DNA of 64,000 bases from Cantharellus purpuraceus. Taxonomy: Eukaryota; Basidiomycota; Agaricomycetes; Cantharellales; Hydnaceae. Numbering within the stretch: the stretch's first letter is position 1; every line of letters begins with the position of its first letter. Location of the stretch: positions 3,658,001-3,722,000 of the forward strand of contig JALBUN010000001.1 in NCBI GenBank assembly GCA_025174535.1, in the 5' to 3' direction. The notes under the pieces were generated by a model that was not told the origin of the DNA, ran no database searches, and saw nothing but the letters and a program-made list of their open reading frames with translations. A program made the translations under genes and the position numbers. Of the stretch, positions 1 to 11,492 are shown in pieces.

Positions 1-39
1 ACAATATTCCGAATCTATATTTAATATTCTTCCACATGA

Positions 40-300
40 CACAGATGGAAGTAGGTCCGCAGACGGCTGGGCGACCATTTCCGCAATTTATGTGTTCGTA
101 TTGTGCCAGCTGGAACGGCATTGAGTGGATTGTTCCAAGTGAGATATTCATCATTGCAGCCCCGCGCTCTGGTTATGAACTAAGTCAGTCCTCGTATTTT
201 TGCTCTAGTCACTAAGGTTTGCCGGCATCTGATGATCGTTTCTAAAGACAGTTCCCCAAGACAATGTGACAAAGGCAACTTGAAGGGGGCATATTTCAAA
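40..300 (+). pseudogene. Relic of an MFS sugar transporter gene
   Basis: Bases 40-220 align with 2369-2540 of the intact transporter downstream (the stretch encoding the ...GGWAAIAAIY... helix and the PSEIF motif), with many substitutions. Bases 225-300 resemble the last coding bases of the same gene (about 2822-2890), so the two 3' exons between them are missing. No open frame covers it. It is probably the 3' remnant of a tandem duplicate whose 5' part lies outside the window or is lost. Confidence 0.75.
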
Positions 301-1058
301 CTTACGAGCATCTGATCGGCAAGATTAAACCTATACGATGAATATCGGTGCATGTAGAGTAAATGCTGCGGTTATTCTGCACGGACGAGACCCATTCCAG
401 CGTCCTTTGAATTGCATACGGATGGCGGCAATCACATTTGTTCCACCTACCCAACAGATGATGTCTGAATGGAAAAAGCACGTGCCCGCTTCCTCGCTCT
501 CGCTCCCATATACATGGTCACCCATAGTTGTCTGACGCTTTTTTTTTGACATTTACTTCATATCCTCAATTGTTCTATACCCAATTCATTATAGTGAGCT
601 TAGTTTCGTCGAGTGTTGGAAATGAACGCAATGTGGACGCAAAATAGTTACCATTCTCGTTGGCCACCTCCATTACATCTGCTAACCCAACGAACCCCAC
701 GATTCTCAAACCTCCCAGTAACGCCCAAACCTCTCTGGATCATTGTTTAGCCGACTCCCAACTGCCGGTACCTTAGTGGGTTCGATATAGTGGGCGGAAA
801 GCCACAATGCGCTACACGCAACCTTGCTGGCAGTCGCGGACATCACCACGTGATAGTATCGGCGCCGAATTTATGCAAACTTCAGAGCGGTTATAGGCTA
901 TCACGACAAAGCGGCATAGCGCCAATTTATTTTATGACCAGAACGAATAGTTTTCCCATTCTGAAGATATGCACATAGCCGATAACAGCAGTTTTTATTA
1001 TCCCGTTCAACGTTGGTTCCAACTTTGATCAAGCTGACCAGTTATCGAGTACCTGATC
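301..1058. other. Intergenic region upstream of the sugar transporter
   Basis: No coding exon is recognisable. The short frames on both strands (for example 331-552 and 790-978) show no domain and no splice-compatible continuation. The stretch must hold the promoter of the transporter at 1059, but I cannot point to a convincing TATA box or regulatory motif. Confidence 0.5.
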
Positions 1059-2913
1059 ATGCAACTGTCATCAAAGGAAGACCGTCCGACACCAAGTGAA
1101 GTATACAACTTCCGAATGTACCTCTTTGCTTTCATGGTTTGCTTTGGAGGCGTTGAATTCGGTTACGACTCTGGCTTTATCGGTGTGCAAAAGCTCTTTG
1201 TTCTACTCAGCCAACTGTTTGTTCTGATGCTGTGCCAATGTCAAGGGTCAACTATCGCATTGCAGTCGTTCAAAAAGGAATTCGGGATGGACCGTTTGTC
1301 CATGAAAGAAGCAAATAATGTTTCTTCCAACATCGTGAGCGTGTTTCAAGGTGGCTGCTTTTTTGGAGCACTTCTTGCTCTTCCTTTATCCAACCGATAT
1401 GGCCGCCGTATACCTCTTATTGCATCCAGCCTCGTATTCCTTATCGGCAGCTTCTTGCAGACTTGGGCAAACGGGAATCTGAATATGATGTATGTTGGCC
1501 GAACACTCAATGGCCTAGGTGTTGGCAGCGCGTCCAGTATCGCACCCATGTTTATTGCTGAGTTCTCGCCTCCTGCAGTCAGGGGGCGCGTTGTGGGAAT
1601 ATTTGAATTTATGTATCAAAGTGGCGCTTTGGTCGGGTTGGTGAACAGCGTGATTTATGGGTGTTCCGCGGCGCTGACAAGTAAAATCAGGTTTTGGATC
1701 AATTATGGCACCTCGTTGCACATTCCGAGCAGCTCCGCCGCACAGTGGCGGATCCCCATCGCTGTACAAATCATTCCTGGAAGCCTACTTCTCATATCCA
1801 TGTTTATTGTAAGGTAATTCTGCGTTTCATTACAGCTCACCCCACTCACGGGGTATATAAAAGGTTTGGGAAAGTCCTCGCTGGCTCGCGCAGCATGGAC
1901 AATTTGAAAAATCCCTCTCCACTCTCTCACAGATTCGAAAGCTACCAAAAGACCATGCGTATATATTGGCCGAGATGGACGACATACGAGCACAGCTAAA
2001 ACGCGAAGACAAACTCATCAATGGCGCGTCTTACTGGCAGCTTCTCAAGGAACTTTCAATGCGCGGGCAGCGAAAGCGCGTTGGACTTGGAGTTGGGGTG
2101 ATGGTTTTTCAAAATCTTTCTGGGATCAATGCGATAAATTACTATTCCCCAACGATATTTGCGAGTATTGGTGTGAAGGCAACGGATACCGCACTATTCG
2201 CGACAGGCATCTATGCGGTCGTGAAATTTATCACTACAGTTATTTTCCTGGTGTTCATCGTCGATCGTGTGGGACGACGCCGTGCGTTGCTTGTAGGGTC
2301 CATTGGCTCTGCCATTCCCATGTGGTATATCGGGGCATATATTCTCCGTGCAAAGCCTTCATCCACAGATGGGAGTAGGTCCGCAGGCGGCTGGGCGGCC
2401 ATCGCTGCGATTTATGTATTCGTGGTATTTTACTGTGCCAGCTGGAATGCTATTTCGTGGATCATTCCCAGTGAAATATTTACTGTGCGGACCCGAACTC
2501 TGGCAGTGACAATAAGTCCGTCCTCCTGTTCTGTGTTTAGTTAGTTAACTGACCGCCCTCGTATAGCAACCATGACCCAATGGCAAGTTTACTCTCGCGT
2601 CTAAATCACTCAGATCAGCTGATGTTGTTAATTTCTCACAAGGCTTATGCAATTTATCATCGCAAAATCCACTCCATTTATGATTACAGGCATTGGTTAT
2701 GGAACCTACTTCTTCTTTGGGGCGTCTACGACGGTTGCATTCGTCTGGGTCTGGCTTCTACTTCCGGAGACCAAGGGCTTGCGTCTCGAGGAGATGGACA
2801 TCATATTTGGTTTTCCGGGGTCTGATATAATTAGTTCTAGAGACCATTCCCCAGGGCAATGTGGGAGCGTTTCCGATGACAAGGAGACACAAGTCAAAGT
2901 TACTGGTGTCTAA
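1059..2913 (+). CDS. MFS sugar transporter (hexose/quinate permease type)
   Basis: Plasma-membrane sugar:H+ symporter-type permease of the major facilitator superfamily. Spliced exons are 1059-1182, 1246-1636, 1691-1808, 1864-2515, 2567-2582 and 2643-2913, giving 523 aa, normal for the family. Visible hallmarks in order: GYDSGFIG in helix 1, RYGRR plus the first sugar-transporter signature, GRTLNGLGVGSASSIAP...E...RGR (second signature), ESPRWL (PESPR variant), DRVGRRR, the PSEIF motif, and PETKGLRLEEMD at the C-terminal end. Intron 1 (63 bp) keeps the frame open if retained. The fifth exon is only 16 nt and is followed by a GC-AG intron (donor GCAAGT, 2583-2642); this choice restores the conserved TQWLMQFIIAKSTPFM stretch. 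The gene converges on the P450 at 3468-5955. The transported sugar or acid cannot be deduced. Confidence 0.92.
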
Positions 2914-3467
2914 TCGACAACATGAATGTATAATATATGGTGGGAATCGATACCGGGATGTGCATGTTTGGTTAACGTATCGCCGATACCGAGCACGAGT
3001 CATCTGAATCAGCTGTGGATGTCGAAATTACATCCCATGTGCCTATCCTACCGTACTCAATGAACGGACATATCTCAGGCCATATTATCCGCACACAGTA
3101 CCAAGCTTCGGACATTCTAGTATATATATGTCCGCGACTGGACTGGGTCAGCACCTGTGTGCTTCCTCACACTCGATTTTCCGGGCATTTGCTTGGGATT
3201 TGACTCCGGATTATACCGCTTTTAAGGGTCTCTAAGCCAGTAACAGTCTTAAATGCAAGTCAAAAATTGGCAGTGGTTTCCGTAATGTAAAACCTGGGTA
3301 GATAAATGCAAATTGTAGAACATATGTCAAGGTACATCCGCTTCTGCATAGAGTTGTTTCGTGTTCCCGAACAGCATGTGACCACTCGGTTCGAGGTAAT
3401 TCAAATGCATGGCATCCTTGTCGTAATTTAGCTTACAGTTACAGTTGAGGTCTCCAGGTGTTACACC
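2914..3467. other. Intergenic region between convergent transporter and P450 genes
   Basis: It must contain both 3' UTRs and terminators. No coding exon was recognised; short frames at 2972-3203 have no homology I can name. The run of alternating TA near 3120-3128 is the only notable composition feature. Confidence 0.5.
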
Positions 3468-5955
3468 TCATACAACCGGTGTCACGGTCATTGGCAGCTC
3501 CGTACGACTGGCTTGTGAACCTTTGACCCTGGCAACAGAGTGTCAGCGAAGTTGTCTCACACCGCCTACCTCCTCCCCAATACCTACATAGGCGTCATGA
3601 TGCTAGTGAAGGCCCTGGTTATATCAGCATCTCCAGGTGCAGGGGAAAGTTCAAAAGCGTCGAGAAGCTCGGCGAGTACAATTTGTATCTCGATTAACCT
3701 AAACAAAGGCGAATTATTCATTCCTGAATGAGAGTGACTACAACGACATACGAAAATCGCCAACTGCGACGGATATTTGGTTAGGGCTCAACGTTATGCA
3801 TGGAACCTAAATTTACACACCCAATACAGCTCCGCAACCCACTGCCAAAGGAAGCACTACAAGCCTAGCATGAGCCATCTTCATGCAGAACAGGACAAAA
3901 TCTTGTTACAGATTTCCCAGCACCCCTAGATTTGTCTTCTCAGTCTGATCGTTCTCCTCGAAGAATCGCTCTGGCCTCCATACGTCCGCGTCTTCGCCCC
4001 AAACTGTCTTGAGTCTATGAAGAAAGGTTACTATGCGTCGCAGTTGCCTCTTGCGATAGCACACAGCTCACCTATTGTACGCTGCGATGGACAGCAAGAT
4101 CTTCTGCCCTTTACTTATTGGGATACTGGTGATCGTTTGTCCCTTGATTGTTGTCTGAGTTGTCGATAATGGAATCACGTCATCGCGACCAGCAACACGG
4201 TCCAGATACACGACGATTGGATGGAATCTGAGAGTCTCCTGAATTCAATATTGATCGTCAAGGAAAGGCTATGCAAATCAGAGAAAACAAACCTTGATGA
4301 GTGCGAGTAGGCATTTCATGGAATCCAAGTCCTGAACACTGAAGTCGGCATCGCCACGTCGCGCTGCATGTGCACGGGTCTGCTTGATTTCCTCCCGCAC
4401 TCGAGCTTGGAACTCAGGGTGACGAGAAAGTTCGTACATAATCCAAGCAAGTGTGGCAGCAGTTGTCTCATGCCCAGCGACCATCATTGTGCTGGAAATG
4501 TCCAGGTCAGATAGTTTTCTCGGCAAGCCAAGGTGGGGCGGACTTACGTGAGCTGGGATAATATTTCGTCCTCATCAAGTTTGGTCTTGGGATCCTCTGA
4601 GAGATTGGCTCTAACTAGTGGACGAAAATCAATTGATGTTGGGCCATTGTGTGATAGTGATACTAACTGAAGATACTCATCACATCCTTTCCGCCTTGTT
4701 TCCCCATGGCGTGTGATTGACTTTGTTGATCCACAATTGTTTTAGCGATCCTACGAGAAACCGCCATGTATTTATTCAGTCTTTGAAGGCGCCTTGTGGG
4801 GAGTTTCTGGATAATGGGAACCAGCCAGATGGGTACATATCCCCAGAGTGCTTCAAACGCAAACGTATAATCCGAGCGTTTGTAGAATGAATCAACACTA
4901 TGTGAGGGTCACCAGTGTATTTAAGTGTGGCGGTGTCGGCTCACGAACGTACGATAAATTCCTGAATGTCCTGCAGATTTCACTGTTTTCATTATCTATC
5001 GCTCCAAACTCGTAGTTGAAGGCGGCTAGAAGATGGGTATTAGGTCAACGAAGAAATAATAGTGAAGAGGTGACAACGCATAAACCTGATCCAATCGCGT
5101 CGAGACTAGTACGAGAAACCCAGCCTAGGACATCAACCACAACAGGTGCACCCCTGTTCTGAGAGATGAGTGACCTCCATTCACCGACCAACTGCGTCAT
5201 CGCAACTATAGCTCAGCACTCAGAACAACAGCGGAGCACAAACCTTGTGGGTAATGTCTCGAAACAGAGGTAGAAAGACACGTAATGAACCGTAAGAAAA
5301 GGCAGGGGTCATAATCTTCCTCTGACGAGCATGTTGCGCCCCTGTGATGGGGAAAAGATCAGATGCGACGCAAGAAACAGCCATGACTACCAAAGACCTT
5401 CGACGAATGCGAGTCCTCTTCCGGTGGTTAATCTAGAAGTGGCTATTTTCTGTTGGGACTTAGGGAAGTTGTAGCCTGTCGTGTTCAGGATGTATTGCAG
5501 GGCCTGAAACGCTGAAGTTGATGGGAATTGAAGGGACAAGCCTGTACGTTACGCTCACTTTTGGGTCTGCCGTCAACAAAATATCGCTCTGTTTGACCCA
5601 CATCAGCGATATGGAAGTGTGTCAAAGTCCATGTCTGCTATTACGTACACCAAAGGCTCCTTTGACTCTCATCGTAAATCCATGCACAGTGTTCCACAGA
5701 AATTCGGCATCCCCTACATTTTCTGGACGCAGAAGATCGGGGAGATTCCCTACAAGAAAGCGTGAGCTGGGAGTCGTGGAGGTGTTTTTTTTTTTTTTTT
5801 CAATAAAGCTTAAGGCACCTACCGGCCAGCCAGGAGCCAGGGGCAGGGCTAGGGAGCTGCGCGATGGAGTGTGACCGGGCTCTGCGAATTACCACATACA
5901 GAAACTGGGCAAAGAGGAGTAGTACGGTGGCCTGGATCAGGTAGTATGAGATCAT
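3468..5955 (-). CDS. Cytochrome P450 monooxygenase (16 exons)
   Basis: Haem-thiolate monooxygenase anchored in the ER by an N-terminal helix (MISYYLIQATVLLLFAQFLY). Exons on the minus strand: 5955-5823, 5749-5649, 5588-5559, 5503-5398, 5341-5244, 5191-5086, 5025-4953, 4897-4668, 4614-4548, 4491-4293, 4238-4072, 4014-3910, 3856-3821, 3763-3752, 3698-3588, 3528-3468; 545 codons including stop, so 544 aa. Motifs in order: a proline-rich hinge after the anchor, I-helix AGHETT, K-helix ETLR (ExxR), WRPERF, and the haem loop FGSGLRSCIG (FxxGxRxCxG) with the axial Cys. The haem loop only appears after splicing exon 13 to a 12-nt exon 14 encoding WRF; unspliced, the frame seems to stop after GVLGNL. 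An upstream in-frame Met (6039) would add a Pro-rich leader before the anchor, so 5955 is preferred. Subfamily and substrate unknown. Confidence 0.9.
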
Positions 5956-6501
5956 GAAGGGTGGGGAGGGGAGGGGGTTTAAGGGGGAGGGCGGGGGAAA
6001 GAGTGACCCCGACACATATATTGCAAAAAGCCACCCCAAGCCCTGATAACCCTGTCGTAAACTGACACATTGCCAACGCGTGGAGATTCACTGAAAGCAA
6101 GGACCTAATCACCGACCGGGCGGTGGGGATCTAATCGATTTCCCAGGGCAAATCCACTAGAACGCTTTCAGTGAGTGCATTTTGAGGAAATGGAATAAAG
6201 TTCTGCTGAATTTTGGCGCTTTTCGGGAGCCGGTGTATTAAGGAGAAATAAGCTTAGATAAAGATAGTTACACTGCCACACCAGAATAGGCGAATCAGCC
6301 GAGCTCCGGTGACAATTACTAGTAATTACTACGGTAACAAGGGATAACAGTCTAGTGGTACCTCCAGCCTTAGCGAGATTAACTCACAATCAAGGCCATG
6401 TGACCTTGCAAACATTTGTTCCATTGAGATTATTGACAATCCATGCAGCACTGGGTCATTGGCGGACTGGTGTGCCAGTTGGTCGAGATAGAAGGCTCGG
6501 A

Positions 6502-6740
6502 CCCGGTCTCTCAGTTTAAACTCAGGTGGCCGCCAAAGTATATCACCATCCGTGAGTCATCAATGCATCAAGGTCCGCAAAATTTTAGAGGATGCGTGGA
6601 TACGTCGATCCTTGAAGTATGATTAAAGGCCCAGTCTCTTAGTTCAAACTCTATCCGCCCAAGTATACTACCATCAGCGAGTCATTACGGCCCGCAAATT
6701 TACATAAGACATACATCGATCCTTGACTTGTGATCGAAAC
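6502..6740. repeat. Diverged tandem duplication, ~120-130 bp unit
   Basis: Two diverged copies in a row, about 6502-6624 and 6631-6740. Shared landmarks are CCCGGTCTCTCAGTT / CCCAGTCTCTTAGTT, GAGTCAT, GTCCGCAAAATTT / GCCCGCAAATTT and CGATCCTTGA. The first copy contains a TGAGTCA site (AP-1/Gcn4 core). Confidence 0.65.
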
Positions 6741-6872
6741 TCAAAGTGTACCATGTTGAGGACACGGAATTGTCATGATAGAACGTGTTATTCATAGGTG
6801 AATAAAACAAAGACAGTTGCAATAAAAGGTTGCATTTCCGTCATCAAAGTTGATCATGCAGGGGCGCGCTGA

Positions 6873-6980
6873 TGTACTGCGCTGGCATGACTGGTTTCCT
6901 TGAGAGGACTCTGGCTGATGATGTAGCTGCGTACTGCGCTGGCATGGCTGGTTTCCTTGAGAGGACTCTGGCTGATGGTG
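6873..6980. repeat. Tandem repeat, 58-bp period, two copies
   Basis: Two nearly identical copies of a unit beginning GTACTGCGCTGGCATG and containing CTTGAGAGGACTCTGGCTGA, at 6873-6930 and 6931-6980, about 130 bp upstream of the first SDR start codon. Confidence 0.8.
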
Positions 6981-7107
6981 TGTCAAGAAATGACTCAGAT
7001 ACGGAAAAACATCATATAATTGGAGTGAATGAGATCAGATGACACGCACGACAAGCCAGTCGACCTCTCGCCACTTCTGGAAGAAAGAAAAAACAAACAA
7101 ACAAGTA

Positions 7108-8235
7108 ATGCCATCGTACGTCGTGACCGGAGCATCCAGGGGTATCGGTCTCGAATTCGTTCGCCAATTGGTAGGCCCTGATTATCTTCGAACTCTGAGA
7201 AGTCTAAAAATACATCGAGCAGAGCGCGACACCAGGAAATACTGTATTCGCGCTCGTGAGGAACATTAGTACGGCGCTTGCTGTTCCGTCGTCTCCATTG
7301 CAAAATGGTCTTGCAAATGTATACATCCTCGAAGCCGATGTCACTGATTACAAGGCATTAAAGGTGCGAAAAAGTTAGTCTGCCGATCTTACAATAGCTC
7401 CTGATATGGATGGAAGGCGGCAGCAGCGAAAGTCGCAGAAGTGACAGGCGGAAGTTTGGACGTGTTAATTAACAACGCAGCCGCACTCAATGGGGATAAC
7501 GATTGGCGAACCTTGCTTGATTTGTATGCTCTTCACTGTTAGCACGGCAGCGTGTACCTCTGGCAGCTGACAAGCATGCTCTAGTGAAGGAGAAGAAGAA
7601 CTGGTCGAGAAAGAGTTCGATCATAACGTAAGTCTGTATCTCGTGGGCGGTTGCCATCTAACATCGGGATGTAGATCAAAGTTAATGTCCTAGGCGTCAT
7701 TCACAGCACGAACAGCTTTCTTCCACTTCTGCGTAAGGGAGACACGAGAAAAGCGGTCACGATCAGTAGTGCGAGCGGTGATCGCGACTTTATCTTACAA
7801 ACAGGTTTTGCGCAAGCAGCTGCATACGGAGCATCGAAAGCGGCAGTGAACGTCGTTGTTGCAAAGTATGCAATCAAGCTGCAGAAGGAGGGGTTCACTA
7901 TAATCGCATTGAGTCCTGGTATGGTGGATACTTCCGCGACCGCGGGAGGGAAAAGTGAGTATGATTCGCCTGCTCTAGGTCGCGACCACGTTGCACATTT
8001 AACTCATGGTGACCGATCAGCACCTGAAAGTTCCGAGTGGATCTCCGAGTTTGTGGAGAACCTGAAGAAGCTGTACCCTAATCGTCCGATGGTGGTTACG
8101 CCTGAGGTCTCGGTGAGGAAGCAGCTAGATATTATTGCGAGATGCACTCCGAAAGACAGTGGGAGATTTATTCGATCGTGGGCTGATAGCCAAGAGAGGG
8201 CTATCCTTGTGCCAGTGCCTGCGGGGTATTCTTGA
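7108..8235 (+). CDS. Short-chain dehydrogenase/reductase, array copy 1
   Basis: NAD(P)-dependent oxidoreductase of the classical SDR superfamily, resembling sniffer/CsgA-like carbonyl reductases. Exons 7108-7170, 7223-7363, 7417-7523, 7585-7627, 7675-7954 and 8021-8235 give 282 aa. Motifs: TGASRGIG cofactor loop near residue 7, LEADVTD adenine-binding Asp, INNAA, catalytic Ser in TISSAS and Tyr-Lys in YGASK, then PGMVDT. All six exons and intron phases match the other array copies. The start is the ATG of MPSYVVTGASRG, shared by all copies; an in-frame Met at 7039 would add a 23-residue leader not shared by them. The C-terminus is longer than in copies 2 and 3 because the stop after WAD is displaced. 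Confidence 0.9.
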
Positions 8236-8540
8236 TGAAATTCGTCCTGGTGCTCAAGTGCGTATCATCGGCCCGAATAAAGTGATAGTACTGCCATGCT
8301 GGAAAGCGGCGCCGTGTGCCAAGTGGATGCGGTATAGCCATGTGTGTAACATGAGTGCCGCACTATGATGCCTACTAGTGATAACTGTGTTCCATACTAT
8401 CAATAACACAAAGCTAGCTTAAAGGTCCGAAGCTCCGGAGTGTCCTGCTGACGGCCACCTACACATCCCCGAGGTCGCTATAAGAATAGCCCCACGCTAT
8501 TAATGAAGGCCACCTACTTCTGAAGAAACAGACACCAAGA
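8236..8540. other. Spacer between SDR1 and SDR2
   Basis: 305 bp with no gene. It must carry the SDR1 terminator and the SDR2 promoter. It lacks the ~150-bp promoter repeat seen before SDR3 and SDR4. Confidence 0.5.
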
Positions 8541-9612
8541 ATGCCATCGTACGTCGTGACTGGAGCATCGAGAGGTCTCGGTCTCGAATTCGTTTGCCAA
8601 TTAGTAAGCGTTGGTTTCCTTCGCGTCTGAAAAGTCTGAATATACATCGAAAAGAGCGCGAAGCCGGAAAACACCGTATTTGCACTCGTGAGGAATGTCA
8701 GTACAGCTCTTGCTGTCGCTTCGTCTCCATTGAAAAATGGTCTCGCAAACGTACACATCCTCGAAGCCGACGTCGCCGACCACAAGTCATTAAAGGTAAA
8801 AACCGGTTAGCCTATAGCTTCCGTATAGCTCCTAATTTGGCGGCAGACGGCAGCAGCAAAAGTCGCGGAAGTGACGGGAGGAAGTTTAGACGTATTAATT
8901 AACAATGCTGCCGCCATCAAGGGAGATAACGAGTGGCGAACCCTGCTTGATTTGTATGCTCTTACAAGTGCGACGGCACGCACCTGATGACTGATTAGGA
9001 TGCTCTAGCGAAGGAGAAGAAGAACTGCTTGAAGAAGAATTCAATAGCAGCGTAAGTGTATCTCATGAAAGATTGCCATATCCGTCACGTCTTCATGCAG
9101 ATGAAAGTCAATGTCCTGGGCGTCATCTACAGCACGAATAGCTTTCTTCCTCTTCTGCGCAAGGGAGAGACGAAAAAAGTGGCTGCAATCAGCAGTGCGA
9201 CCGGCGATTGTGACTTTGTCTTGGGAACAGGCCTTGCGCAGGCAGTTGCATACGGATCATCAAAAGCGGCGGCGAACATGATCGTGGCAAAGTATGCCGT
9301 CAAGCTACAGGAGGAAGGGTTCACCATTATAGCGTTGAGCCCCGGTATGGTGGATACGTCCGCGACCTCAGGAGGAAAAGGTGAGTCTAAGATATCGATT
9401 AGGTTGCATATTCCATAACTTATAGTGGACGTTCAGTTCCCAAAAATTCTGAATGGATGGCCGGCTTTGCAGATAATGTGAAGAAGCTGTATCCCAATCG
9501 TCCAATGGTGGTCACGCCTGAGGTATCGGTGAGGAAGCAGCTAGCAATTATTGCGAGGTCTACTCCAAAAGACAGCGGAAAGTTTATTCGATCGTGGGCT
9601 GATGGTGAGTAG
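8541..9612 (+). CDS. Short-chain dehydrogenase/reductase, array copy 2
   Basis: Classical SDR, 269 aa from exons 8541-8603, 8655-8795, 8847-8953, 9009-9051, 9101-9380 and 9437-9612. TGASRGLG cofactor loop, INNAA, catalytic Tyr-Lys as YGSSK, and PGMVDTSATSGGK before the last intron. Distinctive changes: VCQL instead of VRQL at the end of exon 1, and exon 5 starting MKVNVLG where the others have IKVNVLG. It lies between copies 1 and 3 in the same orientation and appears intact. Same probable reaction as its paralogues (carbonyl/alcohol interconversion); substrate unknown. Confidence 0.9.
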
Positions 9613-10429
9613 TGAGGGACAGGACCATGGGTGTACACGGTAGTCATCACTGATTCATGCTGCTTGTGTATCGTCGGCCCGAATCGTGTGCTTGTCTAGA
9701 CCAATGACACGGTGTTCTTATTATCTCTCTTATTTATGTGTGTATATGTTTCATTGCGGAAGCCCTTCCACCTCGTGGAATTCTTGTCATTTTATGGGGG
9801 ACCTGAAGCAACAGTTATGCATACCAAACATCGGCGATGAGTGGTAGATATAAAATTGACCAGGATTTACACATAGCAGCGGAATGTGGACTCACAGCTG
9901 GCAAATGGAAACTTGGTGACACTGGCTATAGCTCCCAAAGTTGGTCCTGCTGCAAGGCAGTGCGCCAATATAGTTTGCGTAGTATGTCAGCATGAGAGGT
10001 GTCTTTACACCCATGATGGATAGACCCCAAGAAACAATTGAGGTACGGAATCACAAGAGCATATAATAGCCTGGATTGAAGCGTCTATAAGCCCTGCAGT
10101 ACTACTCCTGATAGGAACAATAGGCTGCTGCAGACGGCAACAGCGAATGAGCGAACGTCGCAGGAGGGTGCAGGTGGCACAAGCTGCAAAACAACCTTGT
10201 ATCATTCGTTGGTCATACCACAGGACAGCGCCGGTAGCTTGCGTACGACGTCGGCATGAGTGGCTTGATTGTGTGTACTATGAATAACTGTGATGGATTG
10301 CTAAGGAATGACTAGGACACAGAAACATGCACTATAAAGTGAGCAAGAGTGAGCGAGACGAGACGACACGCACGCCAAAGCCCAAAGCCAGTCGACTTCT
10401 GTCACTTGCAAAGAAACTGTCAACCAAGA
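9613..10429. other. Spacer between SDR2 and SDR3
   Basis: About 820 bp without a recognisable gene; short frames have no domain. Its last 250 bp (10181-10340) is one copy of the promoter-proximal repeat found twice before SDR4. Confidence 0.55.
10181..10340 (+). promoter_or_regulatory. SDR promoter-proximal repeat, copy 1
   Basis: About 150 bp starting AAGCTGCAAAACA and containing CCACAGGACAGCGCCGGTAG, GCGTACGACGTCGGCATGAG and GAATGAC. It recurs at 12037-12176 and 12197-12354, each time just upstream of an SDR start codon. The ACGTCG core resembles a bZIP/CRE half site. A regulatory role is inferred from position and conservation only. Confidence 0.55.
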
Positions 10430-11492
10430 ATGCCATCATACGTTGTAACTGGAGCATCTAGAGGTATTGGTCTCGAGTTCGTTCGCCAATTGGTAAGCCA
10501 AGATCTCGTCGAAACGCAGAAGAAGCTCAAAAATGTCGAAAGAGTGCAACTCCAGAAAATACTGTATTCGCAATCGTGAGGAACGTCAGTACAGCTCTTG
10601 CTGTCCCGTCGTCTCCTTTAAAGAAAGGCCTTGCCAACGTACATATCCTCGAAGCCGACGTCACTGACCACAAGGCATTAAAGGTACGAAGAGGTCTGTC
10701 TATCAGGCTGCCACTGATAAGAGCAACAGGCAGCAGCAAGGAAGGTCGCAGAAGTGACTGGCGGTAGTTTGGATGTGTTAATTAACAACGCCGCCGTCCT
10801 CAAAGGAGCCAACGATTGGCGGACCTTGCTTGATTTGTGTGTTCTTCAAGCAGGACAGCGTGCACCACTGGTAGCTTACTACACGTTCTAGCGAAGGAGA
10901 AGAAGAACTGCTCGAGGAGGAATTCAACCGCAGCGTAAGTGTGGGTCTTTTGAAGGTTGTTATCTCATGAATGTCGGGATGTAGATCAAAGTCAATGTCT
11001 TGGGCGTCATCCACAGCGCGAATAGCTTTCTTCCTCTGCTGCGCAAAGGAGAGACGAGAAAAGTAGCCACGATCAGCAGTGCGGGTGGCGATTGTGACTT
11101 TGTCTTGGGAACAAATCTTGCGCAGATGCCATCGTACGGTGCATCGAAAGCGGCGGTGAACATCGTCACTGCAAAGTATGCCGTCAAGCTTCAGAAGGAG
11201 GGATTTACTATGATCGCATTGTGTCCTGGTCTGGTTGACACTTCTGCCACCTCAGGCGGGAAAGGTATGTTCAGGACAGCGACTACGTTGCATGTTAACT
11301 TACGATGGCCTGTCAGTTCCTAAAAAGCCCGAGTGGTTAGTCGAGTTTATGGAGAGCCTGAAGAATGTGAATCATATTGCGGGGATGATTCCGCTAGGAG
11401 TGTCGGTCAGGAAGCTGCTAGATATTATTACAAGGTGCACTCCAAAGGACAGTGGGAGGTTTATTCGATCGTGGGATGATACCCACGAATGA
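10430..11492 (+). CDS. Short-chain dehydrogenase/reductase, array copy 3
   Basis: Classical SDR, 269 aa from exons 10430-10492, 10543-10683, 10730-10836, 10892-10934, 10985-11264 and 11317-11492. TGASRGIG, LEADVTD, VLINNAA, TISSAG and SYGASK active site are present, then CPGLVDTSATSGGK; ends ...FIRSWDDTHE. Introns are ~50 bp and very similar in sequence to those of copies 4 and 5, which argues for recent duplication. No inactivating change seen. Confidence 0.9.

Larger units (their letters stand above)
5956..7107. other. Intergenic region between the divergent P450 and SDR1
   Basis: Shared upstream region of the P450 (-) and first SDR (+). No gene is recognised. It holds two tandem duplications (about 6502-6740 and 6873-6980, listed separately). 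From about 6985 it carries the same pre-ATG sequence (ATGACTCAGATACGGAA...GACACGCAC) found before SDR3 and SDR4, so the proximal promoter is shared within the family. Confidence 0.6.

Noticed and set aside
3857..3934. P450 at 3468-5955 as a pseudogene lacking the haem motif
   Set aside because: The apparent stop after GVLGNL lies in an intron; FGSGLRSCIG appears in the next exon and all phases agree.
5955..6112. N-terminal extension of the P450 (Met at 6039)
   Set aside because: Would put a Pro-rich leader ahead of the membrane anchor, unlike the family; MISYYL at 5955 is the usual form.
6860..6985. Possible CRISPR-like repeat
   Set aside because: Only two tandem units without spacers, in a eukaryotic genome.
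10500..11000. Long minus-strand frames across the SDR genes
   Set aside because: Antisense shadows repeated at the same place in every SDR copy; the plus strand carries the SDR motifs and splice sites.
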